Below, piece by piece: positions 18,247 to 25,458 of a stretch of 64,000 bases of DNA (its first letter is position 1; every line of letters begins with the position of its first letter). This DNA comes from UBA2336 sp965227265 (GTDB lineage: Bacteria; Bacteroidota; Bacteroidia; Cytophagales; Cyclobacteriaceae), in NCBI GenBank assembly GCA_965227265.1, contig OZ245738.1, positions 3,534,001-3,598,000 on the forward strand, in the 5' to 3' direction. The translations under genes and the position numbers were made by a program. The notes under the pieces were generated by a model that saw nothing but the letters and a program-made list of their open reading frames with translations, ran no database searches and had not been told where the DNA came from.

Positions 18247-19350
18247 ATGAAGAAGTTTTTGTTTTTAGCGATCGCGCTCATGTTGTCGGCCTGCGACTTG
18301 GATGAACCGGCTGAAACCAGAACGTTCTACCTAGGCTTTACACCTTTTCCATATGCCATTTCACAGCAAGCAGTTGAGTTTACGTATGAAAAAATCGCAT
18401 CCGATGCAGATATAGTTAATCATCATTTCGATAATGGCGTGCCGTGGGTGGAAGCAGAGAACGATGATCCATTTCATATAAATGTCACTAACGATTGGCA
18501 ACACAGGAAAAGCTCGACACCTGCCGGCCATAAAGTATATGTTTCCGTTACACCGATTAATTTCCTGAGAACAGGCCTTGCCAAGTATCGTGCAGCCGAA
18601 GAAGATATGGAGTTGCCTGAACCTTGGGATAGTTATTCATTCAATGACGAGCCTGTTAAAAAAGCCTACCTGAATTACTGCAAACGCATTATGGATTTTT
18701 TCGAGCCAGATTTTTTCAATATGGCCATTGAGGCTAACCTCCTTTACTTTAACGACTCACCGTTGTGGGAAGATTATTTAGAACTTCATGAATTTATTTA
18801 CACAGAGTTGAAATTAGAGTATCCAGATCTACCGGTTTTTTGTTCAGTGGTTGGCGCACATATGTTGCCGGATACATTTTCAGATAATGATCACCTTGCG
18901 TTACGAACCGCAACATTACAATTACTTGAACACTCAGACGTATATGCAATATCTTTTTATCCGTACCTGTCTGCTTATCTAGGCAATCCGTATCCGGAGA
19001 ATGTATTTGAAGAATTATTCTCGATCAGTGATCTACCGCTTGCCATTGCTGAAACAGGCTATGCAGCTCAGACTTTCTCCATTGATACAGAATTTGGCCC
19101 GTTAACAATAGTTTCTGATCAGGATAAGCAAGAACAATATATTAAAGACTTGTTGAAAGCTTGTACAAAACGCAAAGCAAGGTTTGTAATCAATTTCGTA
19201 CTTCGTGATTACGATGACCTTTGGGAAGCCATTGGTTCACCTACTGATGTCGCCATCGCCTGGAGAGATTCTGGATTGTATGATGAAGATGGAAATGAAC
19301 GTAAAGCATTACAAATCTGGAAGAACTATTTAGATAAACCATTGCCATGA
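18247..19350 (+). CDS. Lipoprotein with TIM-barrel glycoside hydrolase-like domain
   Basis: A 367-residue protein with a lipoprotein signal (lipobox LSAC, Cys16). The body looks like a clan A glycosidase barrel. MAIEANL carries Glu162 at a strand end where the acid/base would be, and LAIAETGY carries Glu269 where the nucleophile would be. Conserved aromatic strands such as YAISFYPY lie between them. I cannot assign a family number or sugar. It would sit in the periplasm or on the outer membrane. Its stop codon overlaps the start of the next gene (ATGA at 19347-19350), so the two are translationally coupled. Lipoprotein and barrel are well supported; the catalytic role is inferred from the two Glu positions. 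Confidence 0.65.
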   Translation: MKKFLFLAIALMLSACDLDEPAETRTFYLGFTPFPYAISQQAVEFTYEKIASDADIVNHHFDNGVPWVEAENDDPFHINVTNDWQHRKSSTPAGHKVYVSVTPINFLRTGLAKYRAAEEDMELPEPWDSYSFNDEPVKKAYLNYCKRIMDFFEPDFFNMAIEANLLYFNDSPLWEDYLELHEFIYTELKLEYPDLPVFCSVVGAHMLPDTFSDNDHLALRTATLQLLEHSDVYAISFYPYLSAYLGNPYPENVFEELFSISDLPLAIAETGYAAQTFSIDTEFGPLTIVSDQDKQEQYIKDLLKACTKRKARFVINFVLRDYDDLWEAIGSPTDVAIAWRDSGLYDEDGNERKALQIWKNYLDKPLP

Positions 19351-19860
19351 GAACAATTCTGTTAATCAGTTTATTATTAATTACTTCAGTTTGTATTGCG
19401 CAGGATGCTGAAAAGAGACTGAAAGAACTTAACATAGAACTACTGAAAACTGCGCCTCCCATTGGCAACTATGTCAAAGCAGTACGAACCGGTAATTTAA
19501 TTTTTCTTTCCGGTCATGGCCCGGTAAAAACTGATGGCGCATTTATGACGGGTAAGGTTGGCAAAGATGCTACATTGGAGCAAGGCTACGCGGCTGCACG
19601 CCAGACAGCAATCTCAGCCATCTCAACGTTAAAAGCTGAACTTGGAGATTTGAATAAAGTAAAACGCATTGTTAAAGTTCTGGGAATGGTTAACTGTACG
19701 GAAACATTTACCCGATCAACCCAAAGTTATAAATGGATTTTCCGATTTGATCGGAAGCGTGTTTGGAGCAAAAGGGCTTCATGCCCGTTCAGCCGTTGGT
19801 GTTATTTCATTGCCGCTTAATATGATGGTTGAGGTGGAAATGATTGTAGAAGTAGAATAA
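19347..19860 (+). pseudogene. Exported RidA/YjgF-family protein, broken by a one-base frameshift
   Basis: The frame from 19347 begins with a signal peptide (ending VCIAQ) and continues as a RidA-family protein through VLGMVNCTETFT. After the CCC run at 19711-19713 the RidA sequence (DQPKVINGFSD, then GAKGLHARSAVG, MVEVEMIVEVE) continues in another frame to the stop at 19860, while the original frame ends at 19820 in unrelated sequence. Removing one C restores the whole protein. The Arg of HARSAVG (codon 19786-19788), matching the substrate-binding Arg of RidA enamine/imine deaminases, lies beyond the shift. This may be a real mutation or a sequencing error. RidA is normally cytosolic, so the signal peptide is itself unusual. 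It overlaps the lipoprotein gene by four bases. Confidence 0.85.
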
Positions 19861-19915
19861 TATTTCTTGCTCGTAACATTTCAAAAAACTTAACGTCTTC
19901 ACGGAAACAAACGTG

Positions 19916-20575
19916 ATGGACAGGGTTATTGGCTTTATAGAAAAGTGTAAGCAGCTTTCTTTCTTACAGATTTTTACGATTTATCTCCGGTATTTAATTG
20001 GCGGAGGATTTGTCATTGCCGCTTTCGGAATGGGAAAGTTTTCTGGGCAACAACTGTTGATCAGTAACCCGGGTGCTTCAATCGAAACGCTTGAACCGCT
20101 TCAGCAGTTTTTCAGAGTTATGGCAACGTCAGGTTTGTATTGGCAATTTATCGGACTCACTCAAGTGATTGGCGGAGGCCTACTCATAACGCAACGCTAT
20201 GCAAAGTTGGGAGCTGTAATTTTTTTCGCACTTATCTTGAATATTTTTGTCATTACAGTCTCTTATCATTTTGTGGGCACACCAATCATTACAGCTTTAA
20301 TGCTACTGGCCACAATGTTTTTGCTTTTATGGGATTTCAATTCATTACAATTTATCCTAAGAGCTCCTGCAAAAGAAAGCATAAGAGAATTTCCTAGGCT
20401 AACCATTGCAGATCATCCATTTTGGACAGCCTTGGGATCCTTAATGCTCATCACGATTTTTATACTCGCTTTTTTAAAGATGAATATAACGGTTCAGTTA
20501 GGTACTGTATTCCTGGAAGGACTCCTGGCATTCGTTGTGTTCTTTTCTTTCCGTAAGAGACTCCTGCCAGGATAG
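19916..20575 (+). CDS. DoxX-like integral membrane protein
   Basis: A 219-residue protein with about six predicted membrane helices (roughly residues 18-38, 72-92, 96-116, 120-140, 168-190, 194-212). The first part, YLRYLIGGGFVIAAFGMGKF, and the following WQFIGLTQVIGGGLL resemble DoxX/DoxD-type four-helix units, which occur in quinone- or thiol-linked redox membrane proteins. No cofactor site can be named. A GTG just upstream (19913) is in frame, but the ATG at 19916 is the better start. It follows the RidA gene by 55 bases on the same strand. The membrane call is firm; the family call is moderate. Confidence 0.6.
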   Translation: MDRVIGFIEKCKQLSFLQIFTIYLRYLIGGGFVIAAFGMGKFSGQQLLISNPGASIETLEPLQQFFRVMATSGLYWQFIGLTQVIGGGLLITQRYAKLGAVIFFALILNIFVITVSYHFVGTPIITALMLLATMFLLLWDFNSLQFILRAPAKESIREFPRLTIADHPFWTALGSLMLITIFILAFLKMNITVQLGTVFLEGLLAFVVFFSFRKRLLPG

Positions 20576-20841
20576 TAAAACAGACAGTGACATCACTAGC
20601 TGAATCTTTGATTTTCGAGAAAACTCAAGGCTAATGGTGAAGAATTGTTTCCCATAGGAGTTAATGAACACATTTAATTAGCCACTCAAAAACCCACTTT
20701 TCAGGCTGCAAACGAATCCTGCAACTTAAATCACCAAAAAACGCATTATGGTATTGTTTTGTTTTGGTTATCAGTCGGTTACACAGAACTTTTCTGCGGA
20801 ATTAACGTTTAATTTGTAGAGTATAACAACCACTAATTGTT
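20576..20841. other. Gene-poor interval, mostly without recognisable features
   Basis: I find no protein-like ORF, RNA gene or terminator here. A degenerate promoter-like TAATTTG at 20810-20816 precedes the small ORF at 20842. Confidence 0.4.
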
Positions 20842-20843
20842 AT
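20823..20843 (+). promoter_or_regulatory. Small inverted repeat overlapping the start codon of the 67-residue ORF
   Basis: ATAACAA (20823-20829) and TTGTTAT (20837-20843) are perfect inverted copies around CCACTAA. The right arm includes the first two bases of the ATG at 20842. It could be a protein-binding dyad or a weak RNA hairpin at the start codon. Confidence 0.35.
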
Positions 20844-21045
20844 GAATTCAGTTACCGAAAAGCTTCAAATTTTGGAATCGCTGAACGCGCTTGACAAAAC
20901 TCAAACTGAAAAAGTGCTCGCCTACATCAAGGCTATGATGGCACCGAATAAGGAAGAGCAAGAGTACAAGCGTACGAAGCGTGAGGCCATGAAGGAGATC
21001 CGGCAGGCGTTGAATGGCTCAAGACGATTGAAATTGTCTTTGTAA
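20842..21045 (+). CDS. Small hypothetical protein (67 residues)
   Basis: A short, highly charged helical protein. The N-terminal half (residues 1-33) is heptad-like (KLQILESLNALDKTQ) and the second half is Lys/Arg/Glu-rich. It resembles in size and style the small helical proteins common in Cytophagales, some of which are antitoxins, but no toxin gene lies beside it and I do not recognise a family. An ATG, a dyad over the start, and distance from both neighbours suggest an independent transcript. It may be a real gene; no function is proposed. Confidence 0.5.
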   Translation: MNSVTEKLQILESLNALDKTQTEKVLAYIKAMMAPNKEEQEYKRTKREAMKEIRQALNGSRRLKLSL

Positions 21046-21112
21046 GCTGCGCTGATTTCTTTAAACAAGACAGGCACTCAAAATGCTTGAAGGGAACTCT
21101 TACCCTCTTTTC

Positions 21113-22138
21113 TCAAACATACTTCACGTAATTTTCCCATTTTTCTAACACTGCCTTAAAGTCTTCCGGTAGTTCTGATTCAAATTGCATCCATTCCTTT
21201 TTAACAGGGTGCATAAAGCCTAATGTTTTTGCATGCAAAGCCTGACGTGGAATGATCTTGAAACAATTTTCAATAAACTGTTTGTACTTCGTGAATATTG
21301 TTCCTTTTACATATTGATCTCCGCCATACATCGCATCGTTAAACAATGGATGTCCAAGATATTTCATGTGCGCACGGATCTGGTGTGTACGTCCGGTTTC
21401 AAGTTTACACTCAACAAGAGAAACATACCGATAGCCCTGAAGCATTTTATAATGTGTGATTGCCGTACGGCCCATATCGCCATCCGGGAAAGCAACGGTA
21501 ATTCGTCTGTCTTTTAAACTTCGGCCAACGTTTATGTTTATAGTCCCTTGTGGAGGTTCCATTTCACCCCAGGCCAAAGCCCAATAAGTTCTTTCAATCG
21601 TATGATCAAAAAATTGTTTGGCCAACGCAGTCATCACCGGTTCTGTTTTAGCGATCACTAAAAGCCCTGAAGTATCTTTATCAATCCGGTGAACAAGTCC
21701 CGGTCTTCCATCATTGCCGGGCATGTGTGGCAATTGTTGAAAATGATAGGTTAATGCATTTACAAGCGTTCCACTCCAATTGTTGTAAGCAGGATGCACC
21801 ACCATACCTGCCTCTTTATTGATGATGAGCAAATGATCATCTTCATAAATAATGTTTAATGGAATGTTCTCCGGCTTAACATCTGTATCGCGTGGAGGCT
21901 CGGGCATGGAAATCACAATCACATCGCCCGGCCGGACCTTGTAGTTTGATTTAACAACCTCTTCATTCACTTTCACAAAGCCGCCTTCAATGCCTTGCTG
22001 GATTTTGGAGCGGGAAGCATTTGCTAACCGGGCATTCAGGAATTTATCAATCCGAACAAGGCCTTGACCGGGATCAGCCACAATCCGGTGATGCTCAAAC
22101 AACAATTCATCTTCTTCTTCGTCCGGTATCTGGTTCAT
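21113..22138 (-). CDS. rluD: Large-subunit rRNA pseudouridine synthase RluD family
   Basis: A 341-residue enzyme that isomerises uridines in 23S rRNA. It has an N-terminal S4 RNA-binding domain (about 27-90) and the RluA/RluD catalytic domain. The catalytic aspartate is Asp153 in HRIDKDTSGLL. ERTYWALAWG and ETGRTHQIRAHM are the usual family motifs. The acidic N-terminus (DEEEDELL) precedes the S4 domain. It is divergent from the lipoprotein gene at 22205, with 66 bases between. The family call is firm; RluD rather than RluA/RluC is favoured by the S4 domain and motif pattern. Confidence 0.93.
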   Translation of the reverse strand: MNQIPDEEEDELLFEHHRIVADPGQGLVRIDKFLNARLANASRSKIQQGIEGGFVKVNEEVVKSNYKVRPGDVIVISMPEPPRDTDVKPENIPLNIIYEDDHLLIINKEAGMVVHPAYNNWSGTLVNALTYHFQQLPHMPGNDGRPGLVHRIDKDTSGLLVIAKTEPVMTALAKQFFDHTIERTYWALAWGEMEPPQGTININVGRSLKDRRITVAFPDGDMGRTAITHYKMLQGYRYVSLVECKLETGRTHQIRAHMKYLGHPLFNDAMYGGDQYVKGTIFTKYKQFIENCFKIIPRQALHAKTLGFMHPVKKEWMQFESELPEDFKAVLEKWENYVKYV

Positions 22139-22204
22139 GTGTTTTTAATTCCCCACAATATTACTGATTTTACAGGCGAATAAGGACGCTCTATCTTTAT
22201 AGCT

Positions 22205-23086
22205 ATGAAATCCATGCAGTTTATCATATGCATTTTTTTGTTGAGTTGCCAGCAGACTGATAAAGCCTCTGTTGTGAATGCTGAAGTTTTTGAAGCGGGC
22301 ATAAGCGTTGGGGTGGTGAAGGATACTAAAATTCGCGAAGCATCCGGATTAGTAGCCAGTCGTATCAACCCCGGGATGTTATGGACACACAATGACAGCG
22401 GGAATGATCCGGATATTTTTTTAATTGATGAAAGAGGAGAGATAAAATGTACGGTTCATTTATCGGGCACTAAAAATCGCGACTGGGAAGACATTACGAT
22501 TGGTCTTGGGGCAGATGGTAGATCGTATATCTATGTTGGAGATATAGGAGATAATGGAGCGGTGCATGAAAGTAAATTCATCTATCGAGTAGAGGAGCCA
22601 AAGATTGGAGATGGAGTAACAGACACAACACTCAACAACGTAGATAAAATAGAATTCAAGTTTTCTGATGGAGCGCGTGATGCAGAGGCATTAATGATGG
22701 ATCCCGTTTCTAAAAACTTCTACGTTTTTTCGAAACGCGAAAGCCGGGTTAATCTTTATACGCTTTCAGGCTCACTATCAACAACGGAAGTTATGATTGC
22801 TGAGCGTGTTGCCGAAAAACTGCCGTTCTCATTTATTGTTGCTGCAAATATTTCAGAAGATGGAAGCGAGATTTTGGCTAAGAACTATGCCAGTGTTTTT
22901 TATTGGAAGCGTTTGTCGGGAGAATCAGTAGAAGATGCCATTAAACGAGCTCCGGAAACTTTACCGTATGCACAAGAACCACAAGGCGAATCCATTGCAT
23001 TTGATTTGAACGGAACAGGATACTATACAATCAGTGAGCGGAAGAAAAAGACTGAACAGCATCTTTACTTTTACAAACGAAATTGA
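22205..23086 (+). CDS. Lipoprotein, probable beta-propeller
   Basis: A 293-residue protein with a short lipoprotein signal (LLSC, Cys15). The body has repeating strand motifs such as ASGLVASR, MLWTHNDSGNDPDIFLID, RDWEDITIG, YIYVGDIGDN and DAEALMMDP, typical of a propeller fold found in secreted Bacteroidota proteins, sometimes next to phosphatases or phytase-like domains. No catalytic residue is evident. A -7-like TATCTTTA lies at 22192-22199. Its stop TGA (23084-23086) abuts the stop of the convergent gdhA gene with no intervening base. Export and fold are supported; function is unknown. Confidence 0.65.
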   Translation: MKSMQFIICIFLLSCQQTDKASVVNAEVFEAGISVGVVKDTKIREASGLVASRINPGMLWTHNDSGNDPDIFLIDERGEIKCTVHLSGTKNRDWEDITIGLGADGRSYIYVGDIGDNGAVHESKFIYRVEEPKIGDGVTDTTLNNVDKIEFKFSDGARDAEALMMDPVSKNFYVFSKRESRVNLYTLSGSLSTTEVMIAERVAEKLPFSFIVAANISEDGSEILAKNYASVFYWKRLSGESVEDAIKRAPETLPYAQEPQGESIAFDLNGTGYYTISERKKKTEQHLYFYKRN

Positions 23087-24439
23087 TCAAATAACTCCCT
23101 GCGCCTTCATGGCATTGGCGACTTTTACGAAGCCTGCAATATTTGCACCCACCATATAATTTCCGGGCTTACCGTATTCTTTTGCGGCAGCTAATGCTGA
23201 GTCGTGAATGTTTTTCATTATACCTCGCAGCTTTCCATCAACTTCTTCGCTTGTCCAATTAGTGCCCATAAAGTTTTGTGTCATCTCCAACCCCGAAGTT
23301 GCAACTCCACCCGCATTAGAAGCTTTACCCGGTGAATACATCACTCCATTATCAATCAGAATGTTAATGCCTTCAATCGTTGTGGGCATGTTAGCGCCTT
23401 CGCCCAATACTTTCACTCCGTTTTTAACAAGACTAGATGCATCCTTACCATTAACTTCATTTTGCGTTGCACATGGGAAAGCACAGTCTGCTTTAATATT
23501 CCATAAAGGATTATGATCTGCTTTCGGATCAACATCTTTATAAATGCATTTATACTTATCAGCGTATTCTTTGATCCTGCCTCTTCGATTATTTTTCAGG
23601 TCCATTAAAAACGCAAGCTTCTCTGAAGTAAATCCGGCTTCATCATGAATGTATCCATTTGAATCAGATGCAGTAATAACCTTACCACCCATTTCAATTA
23701 TTTTCTCAATTGCATACTGCGAAACATTTCCCGAACCTGATACTAAACAGGTTTTTCCTTTCAGACTGTCACCTTTGTTTTGCAACATGTTCTCTGCGAA
23801 GTAAATCAAGCCATAACCAGTTGCTTCCGGACGAATTAAGCTTCCGCCCCAGCCAATACCTTTGCCGGTAAGCACTCCGGTAAATTCATTCCTCATTTTT
23901 TTATACGCGCCAAACAAGTATCCGATCTCACGACCACCAACTCCAATATCACCCGCAGGCACATCAAGCCGGTGACCAATATGTCGCGCAAGCTCACCCA
24001 TAAATGCCTGGCAAAAAGCCATGATTTCGTTTTCAGATTTTCCTTTCGGATCAAAATCAGATCCGCCCTTTCCACCACCCATCGGTATTCCAGTTAATGC
24101 ATTCTTAAAAATTTGTTCAAACGCCAAAAATTTTAATACACTAACATTCACCGAAGGATGAAATCGTAGCCCGCCTTTGTAAGGTCCGATTGCGCTATTC
24201 ATTTGTACACGGTAACCTCTGTTTACATGTATCTCACCTTTGTCATCTACCCAAGTAACCCGAAAAGAAATAAGCCTTTCAGGTTCAAGCATGCGCTCCA
24301 GCAGCTTTAGTCTTTTATATTCTGAATTCTTATTAATCACCGGTAAAACAGAATCGATAACTTCTTCGGCTGCCTGAAGGAACTCGGGCTGATTAGGATT
24401 GCGTTGTTTGACAAGGTCGAGAATTTCTGAATTGGCCAT
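23087..24439 (-). CDS. gdhA: Glutamate dehydrogenase, NADP-type
   Basis: A 450-residue enzyme that reductively aminates 2-oxoglutarate to glutamate, joining carbon and nitrogen metabolism. Seen: GPYKGGLRFHPSV substrate site, PMGGGKGGSDFDPKGKS with catalytic Lys124, the GGREIGYLFGAYKKM segment, and the Rossmann motif VSGSGNVSQYA near residue 235. Length and the SDFDPKGKS segment fit the hexameric NADP(H)-dependent biosynthetic type (E. coli GdhA-like). It reads away from the aldo/keto reductase gene, and its stop touches that of the lipoprotein gene. Cofactor preference is by family similarity. Confidence 0.95.
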   Translation of the reverse strand: MANSEILDLVKQRNPNQPEFLQAAEEVIDSVLPVINKNSEYKRLKLLERMLEPERLISFRVTWVDDKGEIHVNRGYRVQMNSAIGPYKGGLRFHPSVNVSVLKFLAFEQIFKNALTGIPMGGGKGGSDFDPKGKSENEIMAFCQAFMGELARHIGHRLDVPAGDIGVGGREIGYLFGAYKKMRNEFTGVLTGKGIGWGGSLIRPEATGYGLIYFAENMLQNKGDSLKGKTCLVSGSGNVSQYAIEKIIEMGGKVITASDSNGYIHDEAGFTSEKLAFLMDLKNNRRGRIKEYADKYKCIYKDVDPKADHNPLWNIKADCAFPCATQNEVNGKDASSLVKNGVKVLGEGANMPTTIEGINILIDNGVMYSPGKASNAGGVATSGLEMTQNFMGTNWTSEEVDGKLRGIMKNIHDSALAAAKEYGKPGNYMVGANIAGFVKVANAMKAQGVI

Positions 24440-24511
24440 ACGCTTAAAATTTTACTCCAAGTTAATAGAAGAAGAGTTATTGCAAACGTTTTCGGAAGGC
24501 TTTTTGGCGTC

Positions 24512-24541
24512 TTGTGTTCAAGGGCGGCATTCGTATTTTTG
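24512..24541 (+). promoter_or_regulatory. Promoter with -33 TTG and -7 TATTTTTG for a near-leaderless transcript
   Basis: TTG (24512-24514), a 19-base spacer and TATTTTTG (24534-24541) match the Bacteroidota promoter consensus. The ATG at 24545 lies just three bases after the -7 element, so transcription would begin at or next to the start codon. Confidence 0.6.
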
Positions 24542-24544
24542 GTG

Positions 24545-25426
24545 ATGCAGAAAATAAAGCTCCATTCGCAAGGCCCCGAATTATCACGAATTATTGTTGG
24601 CGCCTGGCGCTGGACAAACGAGTCAACAGCTCAAATTGAAAAGCTTATTAATACCGCGCTCGAAAAAGGCATTACCACGTTTGATCATGCCGATATCTAT
24701 GGCAACTACAGCTGCGAAGAAAGTTTCGGAAACGCACTACGCGTAAATTCATCGCTTCGTGATAAGATTCAGTTGATCACGAAATTCGGGATCAAGCTTT
24801 TGTCGGATAAAAGACCAACGCATAAGATTAAACATTATGATACCTCTACTGAACATATTACACGGTCTGTCGAAAATTCGTTAAAAACATTAAACACGGA
24901 TCGAATCGATTTGCTTCTTATTCATCGGCCAGATCCATTATTGAATCCAACGGAAGTTGCGGAGACGTTTTCAAAGCTTAAGCAGCAAGGCAAAGTTTTG
25001 AATTTTGGTGTTTCGAACTTTACACCATCGCAATTTGAAATGCTTCAATCATACTTACCCTTTCCATTAATAACGAATCAAATTGAGTTATCCCTTTTCA
25101 GGTATGATCCTTTCTTCAATGGCGATACAGATGTTATGATGAAGCATAAGATCAAACCTTTGGCTTGGTCGCCCTTAGGTGGCGGCAAATTTTTTGAAGA
25201 CGAAAGAATAAAAGGTTTGCTCGAACGATTATCAGGCGAATACAAGGCAACGGCTATGCAGATTTTGTTGGCATGGTTATTACGACATCCGTCCGGAGTT
25301 CATCCAATTTTAGGAACTACTAAAACAGAACGAATTGTTGAGGGCGCGGGGGCTATAAACATCGATCTGGAAAGGCAACACTGGTTTGAACTCCTGAAGG
25401 CCGTTACCGGCAAAGATGTAGCCTGA
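24545..25426 (+). CDS. Aldo/keto reductase (YdhF-like)
   Basis: A 293-residue NADPH-dependent oxidoreductase of the aldo/keto reductase superfamily. The catalytic tetrad is visible: Asp and Tyr in FDHADIYGNYS, Lys in LITKFGIK, and His in LLIHRPD. NFGVSNF and the C-terminal GTTKTERI cofactor-binding segment follow. The pattern is close to the YdhF group. I chose the ATG at 24545 because the upstream frame adds only non-conserved residues and a promoter matches directly before this ATG. The substrate is unknown. The next gene, a caspase, starts 32 bases downstream on the same strand. Confidence 0.92.
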   Translation: MQKIKLHSQGPELSRIIVGAWRWTNESTAQIEKLINTALEKGITTFDHADIYGNYSCEESFGNALRVNSSLRDKIQLITKFGIKLLSDKRPTHKIKHYDTSTEHITRSVENSLKTLNTDRIDLLLIHRPDPLLNPTEVAETFSKLKQQGKVLNFGVSNFTPSQFEMLQSYLPFPLITNQIELSLFRYDPFFNGDTDVMMKHKIKPLAWSPLGGGKFFEDERIKGLLERLSGEYKATAMQILLAWLLRHPSGVHPILGTTKTERIVEGAGAINIDLERQHWFELLKAVTGKDVA

Positions 25427-25458
25427 TGTTTTTATATTGCATATAATTCCGAAATGAT

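Noticed and set aside
21085..21110. AGGG/CCCT hairpin between the small ORF and rluD
   Set aside because: A four-pair stem is not distinguishable from chance.
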